This document shows positions 44,981 through 52,010 of a DNA stretch of 52,010 nt, one piece after another. Origin of the DNA: a virus; IMG/VR virus record IMGVR_UViG_3300008629_000007, positions 1 through 52,010 of that record. One strand, written 5' to 3'. Below the pieces are notes generated by a model, which was given only the letters and a program-made list of their open reading frames with translations, ran no database searches and was not told the DNA's origin. Within the stretch, counting starts at the first letter, position 1. Every line of letters begins with the position of its first letter. The position numbers and the translations under genes are program-made.

Positions 44981-45466
44981 GTGAAAAGTAAAAAAGATAA
45001 TTCAAGCACTCTCAACGATCTTGACTGGCTCAGTACAGAAGATCTCGCAAATTTAAGCATAGAAGAATTAGCCTTATTGGATGCCAAGCTCAATGAGCTT
45101 AACAAAATAAACTCTGAACGCAGAGTTAAATTACAGACAGCAATAGATCACAAGTTTGGTGTCACCATGCAGGACATGCTGGTGGACAGTGGACGCGACA
45201 CAGGACAGGTTTCCCTTTTTGATAATGAATATAAGATAACCAGAAGCGTCGGCAAGGAAGTTACTTGGGATCAGAATAAATTAATTGAAGCCCTTGACCA
45301 GATCCCTACACAAATTGCCAAGGATTTGGTGAAGGCAACCTTTCGTATCAATGAGAGAAAATATCTCTCTTGTTCAAACGAAATCAAAGAAAAACTTTTG
45401 GCATCGCGCACTGTGATGCCAAGAAAACCCACCTATAAAATAGAAAACAAAAAGGAAACATTATGA
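44981..45466 (+). CDS. Conserved protein next to Sak4 recombinase (161 aa)
   Basis: Start GTG at 44981. The protein is acidic and helical at first (STEDLANLSIEELALLDAKL), then has SLFDNEYKITRSVGKEVTWD and RINERKYLSCSNEIKE, a pattern I associate with genes just upstream of Sak4-type ATPases in many phages. It may be an accessory to recombination; this is inferred only from gene order. It overlaps the ATPase gene by 4 bases. Confidence 0.7.
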   Translation: MKSKKDNSSTLNDLDWLSTEDLANLSIEELALLDAKLNELNKINSERRVKLQTAIDHKFGVTMQDMLVDSGRDTGQVSLFDNEYKITRSVGKEVTWDQNKLIEALDQIPTQIAKDLVKATFRINERKYLSCSNEIKEKLLASRTVMPRKPTYKIENKKETL

Positions 45467-46323
45467 ATGAACTTAGTATTATCTCAGTTGAAGAAAGACT
45501 GTCCGAAGATGTAGGATTAAAAATAGTAGTGGCTGGAGTGTCGGGAGTTGGTAAAACCAGCTTAGTCTGGACGTTGCCAGCAGATGAAACCCTGATGATG
45601 GACTTGGAAGCTGGAACCCTGTCAATTGAAGGCTGGGCTGGTGACATGATTAGACCTAAAACGTGGCAAGATGCTGAGGATTTTGCTTGTCTGCTTGGTG
45701 GTCCAAATCCGTCGCTAAAGAACAATATGCCCTACTCGGAAGCACATTATCAGGCTTTAAAGGAAAACTATAAGCTACTTGATCTGGAAAAATACAAAAC
45801 AATTTTTGTTGACTCGATCACAATCGCAGCAAGATTGTGTTTTTCTTGGTGTCAGAACCAAGAAGAAAACATAAGCACTAGAAGCGGAAAGATTGATACC
45901 AGAGCTGTGTATGGAATGCATGGCAGGAAAATGATTGCTTGGCTTACCCAGTTGCAACATATAAGAAACAAGAATGTAATCTTTGTTGGTATTTTGGAAG
46001 AAAAAACCGATGACTTCAATCGCACAACCTATGGGTTGCAGATGGAAGGAGCCAAAACCAGCAGGGAATTACCTGGCATCGTTGATGAAATAATTACCAT
46101 GGCAGTCATGGAAGATGGCAACAACGAGCCTTACCGAGCTTTTGTTTGTACCACATTGAATCCCTATGGCTATCCAGCCAAGGATCGTTCAGGCAGGTTA
46201 CAGACGATTGAAGAACCCCATTTGGGGAGACTTATGCAAAAGATGGTTACGCAAAGAAGCACACCATTGAGCGAAAAAACCTTAAATCATAATTTACCAA
46301 AAGAGGAAAAAGAAAATGACTGA
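45463..46323 (+). CDS. Sak4-like RecA-fold ATPase
   Basis: The 286-aa protein has Walker A GVSGVGKTS (residues 25-33), a RecA-like MMDLEAGT strand, YKTIFVDSIT as Walker B (~106-115) and a C-terminal core with QLQHIRNKNVIFVGILEEKT. It matches AAA_24/Sak4 proteins, which anneal or exchange single strands during phage recombination. The next gene is a plausible SSB-like partner, as usual for Sak4 loci. It overlaps both neighbours. The DUF1064 nuclease and the PD-(D/E)XK gene at the window end may supply the nuclease partners. Confidence 0.88.
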   Translation: MNELSIISVEERLSEDVGLKIVVAGVSGVGKTSLVWTLPADETLMMDLEAGTLSIEGWAGDMIRPKTWQDAEDFACLLGGPNPSLKNNMPYSEAHYQALKENYKLLDLEKYKTIFVDSITIAARLCFSWCQNQEENISTRSGKIDTRAVYGMHGRKMIAWLTQLQHIRNKNVIFVGILEEKTDDFNRTTYGLQMEGAKTSRELPGIVDEIITMAVMEDGNNEPYRAFVCTTLNPYGYPAKDRSGRLQTIEEPHLGRLMQKMVTQRSTPLSEKTLNHNLPKEEKEND

Positions 46324-46900
46324 AATTAATTTGAATGATGCAGAAATCTCCACTGGAGATTACGAGCTTATCCCAGATGGCACGATAGCCAAAGTGTCCA
46401 TGCTGGTTAAACCAGGAGGAGAAGGCGAAGGCGGTTGGCTTACACAAGCAGCGTCTGGAAACCTTTATCTTAATTGTGAATTTGTTGTTACCGAGGGCAA
46501 GTATGCCAGAAGAAAGTTTTGGCAGGTATTGGTTTTGGTAGGTGGCAAGAAAAACGAAAAGGGCGAATCAATGAGCGCCAACATCAGCAAGGCTACATTA
46601 CGAGCCATTGTTGAGTCAGCCAAGGGAGTTGATCCCAAAGACACATCGGAAGACGCAAAAGCCAAAAGAGTTTTGCAGAGCTTTGATGATCTTAATGGTC
46701 TTGAGTTTACAGCGAAGATCAAGATAGAGAAAGGAACGGATGGCTATGCCGACAAGAACAATCTTGGTGGCGTTATCGCTTCCACTTCCAATCTTTATTT
46801 GGGTCAGGGATCAGTAACAGTGACAGCAACTGCTACAAAAACTGAAATCAAATCCAGCGAAGAGAAAAAAGAAGTAAATGTTCCAGACTGGGCTCGGTAA
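46316..46900 (+). CDS. SSB-like protein (Sak4 partner)
   Basis: The 194-aa product has an OB-like strand pattern: GDYELIPDGTIAKVSMLVKP, then GNLYLNCEFVVTEGKYARRK and FWQVLVLVGGKKNEKGESM, followed by a helical and then acidic region with VPDWAR at the C-terminus. This fits phage single-strand DNA-binding-like proteins that follow Sak4 genes. It would protect ssDNA and load the recombinase. The assignment relies on pattern and neighbour, not on a specific signature. Confidence 0.75.
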   Translation: MTEINLNDAEISTGDYELIPDGTIAKVSMLVKPGGEGEGGWLTQAASGNLYLNCEFVVTEGKYARRKFWQVLVLVGGKKNEKGESMSANISKATLRAIVESAKGVDPKDTSEDAKAKRVLQSFDDLNGLEFTAKIKIEKGTDGYADKNNLGGVIASTSNLYLGQGSVTVTATATKTEIKSSEEKKEVNVPDWAR

Positions 46901-46921
46901 CACTAAGAGAAGGGGAGAAAT

Positions 46922-48577
46922 GTGTTACTCAGACCTTACCAAAAGGAAGCAGTAGAAAATGCGAAACGACACCTAGAGGAATATAAAAATACTCTAGTGG
47001 TCGCGCCAACAGGCTCTGGAAAAACCATAATGCTTTCATCGTTGATTGGGGAAACCCTTAATGGTGGAAGAGCGTTGGTTTTGCAACATAGAGATGAACT
47101 GGTTAATCAGAACATGGACAAGTTCCATGCGATAAACCCAAACCTTGATACCTCTGTCGTCAACTCAAAAATCAAGGACTGGGATTCTGCAATACAGTTT
47201 GCGATGGTGCAAACATTACAGCGTTCAAAGAACTTAGAAGCTATGGTGGCTCCAGATCTGTTGGTCGTTGATGAAGCTCATCACACGACAGCTCCCACTT
47301 ACCGAAAGATAATATCCCGCGCAAAACATCTGAACCCAGATGTCAGGGTTGCTGGCTTTACTGCAACACCGAATCGTGGAGACAAAAAAGGGCTCATTGA
47401 TATTTTTAATAATGTTGCCCACCAGATAGACATTGCCCAGCTTATTGCCTTGGGTTTTTTAGTTAAGCCAAAAACATTTGTCATTGATCTTGGGGTCAAT
47501 GATGAGTTGCAAGGAGTAAGAAAAACAGCTCTCGACTATGACATGAATGAGGTTGAAAGAATTATGAACAAGCGTGTCATCAACAAAAGAGTGGTTGAAG
47601 AATGGAAAAAGAAAGCTGGAGACAGAACCACCTTGGTCTTTTGCTCAACCATAAGACACGCGGAAGAAGTCTTGCATGAGTTTAAGGAACAGGGAATATT
47701 GGCAGACATGGTAACAAGCGAAACTCCCAGCAAGAAAAGGGAAGCGTTATTGTTAGCCCTTGAGAGAGGAGAGATAAGGGTGTTGGTCAATGTTGCGGTG
47801 CTGACCGAAGGTTTTGATTGTCCACCAGTCAGTTGCGTTATCCTATTGAGACCCTGCTCCTACAAATCAACCATGGTACAGATGATTGGTCGTGGCTTAA
47901 GGATTATTGATCCAGAAGAATATCCAGACATTATAAAAACAGATTGTGTTGTCATGGACTTTGGCATCTCGGTGTTACTCCACGGAACCTTGGAAGATAC
48001 GCCTGACCTGATGGGAAAGCTGGCTACCGAAGGCGAAGCACCGACAAAAGACTGTCCAGACTGTGATGCAATTGTGCCTGCTGCCTGTAGGGTGTGCCCA
48101 ATCTGTGGTTTTGAATTTGCCACCATCAACAAGCATGGAGAGCTCGTCAAGTTTATCCTGACCGAAGTTGACCTGTTTGAAAAGTCTCCATTCAGGTGGG
48201 TTGATTTATTTGGCACAGGTAAAGCGCTGATGGCATCTGGCTTTGATGCTTGGGTTGGTGTATTTAGCTCTGGTAAACATTACGCAGCAATCGGTAGGAA
48301 GGGCAGGAACAAACCAAGAGTTTTGGCAATTGGCGAGAAGATCAATGCGTTGGCTGTTGCCGATGATTTTTTGAGAGCCAACGAGAACAACAGCAGTGTC
48401 AGGAAATCAAAACAATGGCTGAACGATACATCAACAGCAAAACAAAGGGATCATCTAAGGAATTACAACTACAACATAGGTGAGTTTAATTTTGGGTTTA
48501 CCAAGTACGATGCAATGTGCCACCTGAACTTTGTCTGGAACCGACCAGCTATTGAAAAGATTATCGGAGTCAGGTGA
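46922..48577 (+). CDS. SF2 DNA helicase with zinc ribbon
   Basis: The 551-aa protein is a DEAD/DEAH-type SF2 helicase: LLRPYQKEAVENA (Q-like), PTGSGKT (residues 29-35), DEAH (117-120), FTATPNR (146-152), then VLTEGFDCPPVSCVI, and QMIGRGLRI near 335 as motif VI. A four-Cys ribbon (CPDCDAIVPAACRVCPICGF) sits near 386-405 and a C-terminal domain follows. It would unwind recombination or replication intermediates. Start is GTG at 46922 behind AGGGGAG; an ATG at 46920 is out of frame. Confidence 0.92.
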   Translation: MLLRPYQKEAVENAKRHLEEYKNTLVVAPTGSGKTIMLSSLIGETLNGGRALVLQHRDELVNQNMDKFHAINPNLDTSVVNSKIKDWDSAIQFAMVQTLQRSKNLEAMVAPDLLVVDEAHHTTAPTYRKIISRAKHLNPDVRVAGFTATPNRGDKKGLIDIFNNVAHQIDIAQLIALGFLVKPKTFVIDLGVNDELQGVRKTALDYDMNEVERIMNKRVINKRVVEEWKKKAGDRTTLVFCSTIRHAEEVLHEFKEQGILADMVTSETPSKKREALLLALERGEIRVLVNVAVLTEGFDCPPVSCVILLRPCSYKSTMVQMIGRGLRIIDPEEYPDIIKTDCVVMDFGISVLLHGTLEDTPDLMGKLATEGEAPTKDCPDCDAIVPAACRVCPICGFEFATINKHGELVKFILTEVDLFEKSPFRWVDLFGTGKALMASGFDAWVGVFSSGKHYAAIGRKGRNKPRVLAIGEKINALAVADDFLRANENNSSVRKSKQWLNDTSTAKQRDHLRNYNYNIGEFNFGFTKYDAMCHLNFVWNRPAIEKIIGVR

Positions 48578-49518
48578 TGGTGCAATACCAATGGAAAAAA
48601 ACAACCTTGCAGGAAGAGTTTGATAGTTTTATGAGAGATGCTCTGCGTGGCAAGTTGCCCAAACAACACAAGAAAAAAGAAACAAGAAAAAAAAATTTAA
48701 CGATTGACTCAATATTAACAAATTTGGTTTCTGATCTTGTCCCCGAAAATGATGTAGCTCTTCTGCTATCTGGTGGGGTTGATAGCATGAGCGTCGGGTT
48801 TTCAGCACATAGGCTTGGCAAAAAGATCACTGCCTATACATTCAAAACAGACAAACACGATTCCTATGACTATAACAAAGCCAAAGAAGTTGCAGACAAA
48901 ATGAACTGGGATTTTGTTGGAGTTGTTATTCCTACAGAAAACTTAAAGGAAGACTTTTTTAAATTGTTGAATGAACATAATTGTATAAAAAAAACACACT
49001 TTGAATGTCTCTATCCATTTTTATATGTATATCCTAGAATAAAAGAACAATATGTGTTGTCTGGTTGGGCTGCTGATGGATATTATGGTTTGTCAAAAAA
49101 AGCGATGATAAATTATAGACACTCTTTGGAGCTCTTGAACCAATTTAGAGATGATTATTTTAAGCCTGAGAATAGAGCTGGTTATTGTTGGCATGAAAGA
49201 TTAGCCAAAAAACACAATAAAGTTTTTTGTTCTCCATATCTTTCTAACGAAATAAAAGAATTTTTTTACAGCAAAGACTGGCAAACAATCAACAAGCCAC
49301 AACAAAAGATACATGTAAGAACTTCCTTTGGTAAGTTTAAATTATTTGGAGATATTAAAAACCACTTAAACTTACAAATTGATTCACAGATCAATAAAGT
49401 ATTCGAGGCTTTAATTAGTGATGAAGAAATAAATTTCAAGAACAGAACCAGAATTATGGATATATGCAAAGACTGGATTAAGAGAAAGAATGACGATCAA
49501 TTACTTATCAATATGTAG
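48577..49518 (+). CDS. Asparagine-synthetase-like PP-loop ATPase
   Basis: The protein carries a PP-loop LLSGGVDSMSVGF (SGGVDS near residue 66) and a later VLSGWAADGYYGLSK, which corresponds to the SGxGxDExFGGY element of asparagine synthetases. These enzymes adenylate a carboxylate and join it to an amine. There is no N-terminal glutaminase domain, so it would use ammonia or an amine directly. It overlaps the helicase end and, by 29 bases, the methyltransferase start. It may modify a DNA base or another substrate; see the findings. QueC-like roles are less likely because of the Asn-synthase-type motif. Start chosen at the ATG behind CGGAG. Confidence 0.82.
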   Translation: MVQYQWKKTTLQEEFDSFMRDALRGKLPKQHKKKETRKKNLTIDSILTNLVSDLVPENDVALLLSGGVDSMSVGFSAHRLGKKITAYTFKTDKHDSYDYNKAKEVADKMNWDFVGVVIPTENLKEDFFKLLNEHNCIKKTHFECLYPFLYVYPRIKEQYVLSGWAADGYYGLSKKAMINYRHSLELLNQFRDDYFKPENRAGYCWHERLAKKHNKVFCSPYLSNEIKEFFYSKDWQTINKPQQKIHVRTSFGKFKLFGDIKNHLNLQIDSQINKVFEALISDEEINFKNRTRIMDICKDWIKRKNDDQLLINM

Positions 49519-50698
49519 CGGGATAGAGTCCGCTTCCGTAGCTTGGCATCCGCTTGGATGGAATTGCGTTGGCGTTTCTGAGATTCACCCCTTTCGTTCT
49601 GCTGTGTTAAATTATCATTATCCAGAGATTAAAAACTTTGGAGACTTTACGGAGATTACAAAAGATGACTTCAGAAAAGAAACCTACCCAGACCTCCTTG
49701 TGGGAGGAACTCCCTGTGCCAGCTTCTCCATCGCTGGACTTAGAAAAGGATTTGAAGACGATAGAGGAAACCTCGCCTTGGAGTTTATACTCTTGGCTAA
49801 TAGGCTTAAAACTTCGTGGGTTCTCTGGGAAAATGTCCCCGGCTTATTGTCCTCAGACAAAGGAAGGGATTTTGGAAACTTCCTCGGAGCGTTGGCAGAA
49901 TGCGGGTATGGGTTCGCCTACAGGATTCTTAACACTGAATTTGTCAGAACACAACGATTTCCAAGAGCACTCCCACAAAGACGAAGGCGTGTCTTCGTTG
50001 TCGGATGTCTTGGAAGCTGGAGAAGTCCCGCGAAGGTATTATTTGACGGAGAAACAATGTCGGGGAATTATCCGCCGAGCCGAAAAAAACGAGAGAACCC
50101 TGCCAGAAAACCTACTCATCGCACTGGAAGAAGCGATCAATACTTTCAAGACGCAACAGACAAAACAACCATAAGGCAAACAAGAAGCGACGGATATGTC
50201 GAAGATGACGTAGCTGGCACTATCGCTGCCAGAGATTACAAGTCTTCAACAGATTTGGTTGTGATGAGAGATAGCCAGACTGGTTCCAATGGGAAACCAT
50301 GGAACGACGATGGTGTGTCTTGGTCGTTGACTGCTCACGACAGATACACAGTGATTGAAACAAGCACCCCAGATAAGAGTGCTCGTATTTACAAAGATGA
50401 AGTTTCCCCTACCTTGAACGCCATGACTGGCGGAAACAGACAGCCCATCATTCTTAAAGAACGTACCACAGCTCCGAGAAACAGCATCATCAGACGACTC
50501 ACGCCAATTGAGTGTGAAAGGTTGCAAGGCTTTCCAGACAACTACACCCAAATACCCTACAGAGGCAAACCAAAGGAACAGGCTCCTATATCACAAAGAT
50601 ATGAAGCCTGTGGTCGAGCCATGTCAATCAACGTCATGGAATGGTTGGGAACAAGAATACAAATGGTACATGAAAGAAACAATGACAAAGCAATTTAA
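49490..50698 (+). CDS. C5-cytosine DNA methyltransferase with Arg in motif X
   Basis: The 402-aa protein has motif I SICSGIESASVAW, motif IV GGTPCASFS with catalytic Cys76, motif VI WENVPG (113-118) and motif VIII LPQRRRRVFVVG (161-172). The target recognition region lies at ~190-330, and then RRLTPIECERLQGFP. The C-terminal motif X reads QRYEACGRAMSINVMEWLG: the usual Gly-Asn is Gly-Arg (codon 50615-50617). The enzyme flips out cytosine and normally transfers methyl from SAM. The Arg may alter the cofactor. Another gene is nested in the +1-type frame at 49665-50174. It overlaps the PP-loop and CmoA-like genes. Confidence 0.92.
   Translation: MTINYLSICSGIESASVAWHPLGWNCVGVSEIHPFRSAVLNYHYPEIKNFGDFTEITKDDFRKETYPDLLVGGTPCASFSIAGLRKGFEDDRGNLALEFILLANRLKTSWVLWENVPGLLSSDKGRDFGNFLGALAECGYGFAYRILNTEFVRTQRFPRALPQRRRRVFVVGCLGSWRSPAKVLFDGETMSGNYPPSRKKRENPARKPTHRTGRSDQYFQDATDKTTIRQTRSDGYVEDDVAGTIAARDYKSSTDLVVMRDSQTGSNGKPWNDDGVSWSLTAHDRYTVIETSTPDKSARIYKDEVSPTLNAMTGGNRQPIILKERTTAPRNSIIRRLTPIECERLQGFPDNYTQIPYRGKPKEQAPISQRYEACGRAMSINVMEWLGTRIQMVHERNNDKAI
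49665..50174 (+). CDS. Nested conserved phage protein in the methyltransferase gene (169 aa)
   Basis: A second frame inside the methyltransferase gene encodes a protein with TSLWEELPVPASPSLDLEKD, then FSGKMSPAYCPQTKEGILET, SSERWQNAGMGSPTGFLTL, VSSLSDVLEAGEVPRRYYL and KQCRGIIRRAEKNERTLPEN. I recognise this as a family found next to DNA methyltransferases in many phages (the 'SSLSDiLEtGdVPqRYfL...GILRRAEkR' protein). Both frames are well conserved, so this is true overprinting. Start chosen at the ATG at 49665 with GGAG upstream. The role is unknown, perhaps linked to modification. Confidence 0.78.
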   Translation: MTSEKKPTQTSLWEELPVPASPSLDLEKDLKTIEETSPWSLYSWLIGLKLRGFSGKMSPAYCPQTKEGILETSSERWQNAGMGSPTGFLTLNLSEHNDFQEHSHKDEGVSSLSDVLEAGEVPRRYYLTEKQCRGIIRRAEKNERTLPENLLIALEEAINTFKTQQTKQP

Positions 50699-51329
50699 CT
50701 TTTCAGAGATAGATGATTTTGAAAGACACATAGATCTTTCAGTCCCTAACTTCTCCACTCTGGATAACATTTTCGTAAATGTAGCCAAGGAATACGCACA
50801 GGAAGAATCATCTGTGGTTGATTTGGGGTGTTCGACTGGTAGATTCCTGTCAAAGATACCAAAGATAAGTGGCTGTCACTACATCGGCATTGATTCCATT
50901 GACATGAAAGGCAGGAGAAAGGATTTTGGTTTCGTAAAAGGTGATTGTGAAACAGAATTAAAAAACATCGACAACATATCGGTGGTATCGTCGATGTTTT
51001 TTTTACAGTTTTTAGGTGCTCGAAAGAGAGCAAGGATATTGAGTGAGATTGCAAAAAGGATTAATTCTGGAGCGATCTTCCTGATTGCAGAAAAGGTTTA
51101 TCTTAACGATAGCAGGTTACAGCATTTAATCCACAAGCTACACATACAGGAAAAGAGAAAAAATTTTTCTGATGAAGAAATACTGGAAAAGGAATTGCAA
51201 TTGTCCATATCCATGTTTTGCAAAAAAGAAGATGAGCTGAATGAAGAATTAGGAAAATTGGGAAGCATGACGAAAGTTTGGCAAAGCTATAATTTTTTAG
51301 GCTATGTAATAAATAAAAAAAATGATTGA
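50682..51329 (+). CDS. CmoA-like SAM-dependent enzyme (carboxy-SAM synthase family)
   Basis: Start chosen at ATG 50682 (215 aa); the longer frame begins inside the methyltransferase. Residues follow E. coli CmoA along most of the length: DFERHIDLSVPNFSTLDNIF, VVDLGCSTGRF (motif I, 46-55), MFFLQFLGARKRARILSEIA, then SGAIFLIAEKVY and the end KVWQSYNFLGYVINKK. CmoA makes carboxy-SAM from SAM and prephenate. A by-eye alignment places Glu171 where E. coli CmoA has carboxylate-binding Arg199, so the product may differ. It overlaps the DNA methyltransferase by 17 bases. Confidence 0.8.
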   Translation: MTKQFNFSEIDDFERHIDLSVPNFSTLDNIFVNVAKEYAQEESSVVDLGCSTGRFLSKIPKISGCHYIGIDSIDMKGRRKDFGFVKGDCETELKNIDNISVVSSMFFLQFLGARKRARILSEIAKRINSGAIFLIAEKVYLNDSRLQHLIHKLHIQEKRKNFSDEEILEKELQLSISMFCKKEDELNEELGKLGSMTKVWQSYNFLGYVINKKND

Positions 51330-51657
51330 ACACAATACAATTTGCCCAGTGTGCTCAAGCCCAACCAAAGGCTTTTGCTTTGGACATAAAGAGTCGCTTG
51401 TTTTTTTTTGCTCAATGAAATGCCAGAAAGAATGGCGTGAACAATCAAATGATGGAGAAGATATGGATTATTTTAAAAAGAAAGAACAGGTAGCGATGGA
51501 AAAAACCATCAAGGATCTTGGTGAGCTTGTGGGATACATGGGAATGGATCGACCCATGAGTGATTACTCCAAGGAAGAAATACTGGATTTAATAGACAGG
51601 GTTATACACTCATTCCAGAAGCACATGAAATTTGACCAAGGGGAGGTTCCGTTTTGA
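51322..51657 (+). CDS. DUF6511-like zinc-ribbon phage protein (111 aa)
   Basis: CPVCSSPTKGFCFGHKESLV, then FFCSMKCQKEW gives a treble-clef-type zinc site. The C-terminal half is helical with EEILDLIDRVIHSFQKHMKF and a short acidic VPF tail. This layout matches small DUF6511-type proteins in phage genomes. Function is unknown. It overlaps the CmoA-like gene by 8 bases and shares its stop with the next start. Confidence 0.75.
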   Translation: MIEHNTICPVCSSPTKGFCFGHKESLVFFCSMKCQKEWREQSNDGEDMDYFKKKEQVAMEKTIKDLGELVGYMGMDRPMSDYSKEEILDLIDRVIHSFQKHMKFDQGEVPF

Positions 51658-51824
51658 TGAACTGCTGGCACTGTAATACAAAACTTATCTGGGGTGGCGA
51701 CCATGATGTGGAAGACAGCGACACTTATATTATGGAAACAAACCTGTCGTGCCCAGAGTGTGAATCTTTTGTGTTGGTTTATCTGCCTAAAACAATAAAT
51801 AAAGAGGAAGAAAATGGCAATTGA
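51657..51824 (+). CDS. Small zinc-ribbon protein (55 aa)
   Basis: Two Cys pairs, MNCWHCNTK at the start and LSCPECES near residue 30, make a typical zinc ribbon of about 35 residues. The start overlaps the preceding stop (TGATG) and the stop overlaps the next gene by 11 bases. Short two-pair ribbons like this are frequent in phage early operons. No specific role is known. Confidence 0.7.
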   Translation: MNCWHCNTKLIWGGDHDVEDSDTYIMETNLSCPECESFVLVYLPKTINKEEENGN

Positions 51825-52010
51825 TTTGAATCATTCTTATGCATCTGGTGATGTCTCGGACATCATCAACAAAAAAATAGACTTGGCACTCACTAAGAAA
51901 AACAGAGAAACACCGCCAAGGAATTATCTTGGAGCATCCATCTTGGGCAACCCATGTTCAAGACAGATCCAGTGGAATTACGAGCAGGTGGAAAAAGATG
52001 AAGGCAAAGG
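51814..52010 (+). CDS. PD-(D/E)XK nuclease, N-terminal part
   Basis: The gene runs off the window end. The visible 65 residues start MAIDLNHSYASGDVSDIINK and include PPRNYLGASILGNPCSRQIQ, the segment found in RecB/Cas4-type and phage exonuclease proteins ('YLGaSxlGxPCxRxlw'). The catalytic Asp/Glu/Lys would lie outside. With the upstream Sak4/SSB genes it could form a two-component recombination system. Start has AGAGGAAG before the ATG. Confidence 0.7.
   Translation, partial: MAIDLNHSYASGDVSDIINKKIDLALTKKNRETPPRNYLGASILGNPCSRQIQWNYEQVEKDEGK

Noticed and set aside
50508-50681. Longer N-terminus of the CmoA-like gene
   Set aside because: The extra 58 residues lie inside motif X of the methyltransferase and do not resemble CmoA; the ATG at 50682 gives a CmoA-like start.
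1-52010. tRNA genes
   Set aside because: I looked for cloverleaf-like segments with GTTCRANYC boxes in the intergenic gaps and saw none; gaps are short. A dedicated tRNA scan would be needed to exclude one inside a gene.

Overview
The window looks like most of a double-stranded DNA bacteriophage genome, cut at both ends. The first gene has no start and the last has no stop. A P22-like portal and a Mu gpT-like capsid protein, two short head-tail adaptors, a P22 gp10-like tail protein, four glycine/glutamine-rich ejection-type proteins and the absence of a tape-measure gene or baseplate suggest a podovirus. Signal peptides, an outer-membrane spanin lipoprotein and Shine-Dalgarno starts point to a Gram-negative bacterial host. 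Many small genes resemble those of uncultured marine phages. The window gives no firm host assignment.

Layout. Positions 1-743 hold the end of a zeta-toxin-like gene and a 58-aa gene. A leftward operon (5022 down to 724) carries thirteen small genes, including DUF2958 and YodL-like proteins, and ends in a serine recombinase. Positions 5184-15041 run rightward: a proline-rich repeat protein, terminase, portal, a GroES-like co-chaperonin, scaffold, head proteins and major capsid protein, then a strong terminator. A leftward 2OG-Fe(II) oxygenase follows. Positions 15825-23923 carry adaptor, neck and tail-fibre genes, ending in a 996-aa fibre with a self-cleaving S74 chaperone. Positions 23927-32000 hold small genes, a second oxygenase, an SNase-like nuclease, two secreted low-complexity proteins, a holin candidate and an overlapping spanin pair. 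Positions 32001-40905 encode the gp10-like tail protein and the ejection proteins. Two leftward zinc-ribbon genes (40902-42283) face a rightward early or middle region (42463-52010). That region has papain-like proteins, a DUF1064 nuclease, an XRE regulator, a Sak4-type recombinase with its SSB-like partner, an SF2 helicase, a probable DNA-modification island and a PD-(D/E)XK nuclease.

How it fits together. The non-structural operons share one promoter architecture: three copies of TTGMTA, a 16-bp spacer, TAKACT and a conserved AAATGTGGATA start-site element. The leftward genes are linked by a repeated junction in which the ribosome-binding site of each gene is encoded in the last codons of the gene before it.

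The most interesting locus is 48577-51329. An asparagine-synthetase-like PP-loop ATPase, a C5-cytosine DNA methyltransferase and a homologue of the carboxy-SAM synthase CmoA are packed together with overlaps. In the methyltransferase the near-invariant motif X Gly-Asn is Gly-Arg. This is, from memory, the position where a basic residue lets an engineered methyltransferase use carboxy-SAM. I propose a cytosine hypermodification pathway (carboxymethylation, then amidation). By-eye alignment puts Glu where CmoA has its carboxylate-binding Arg, so the actual cofactor is open. A second conserved phage protein is nested in another frame inside the methyltransferase gene.
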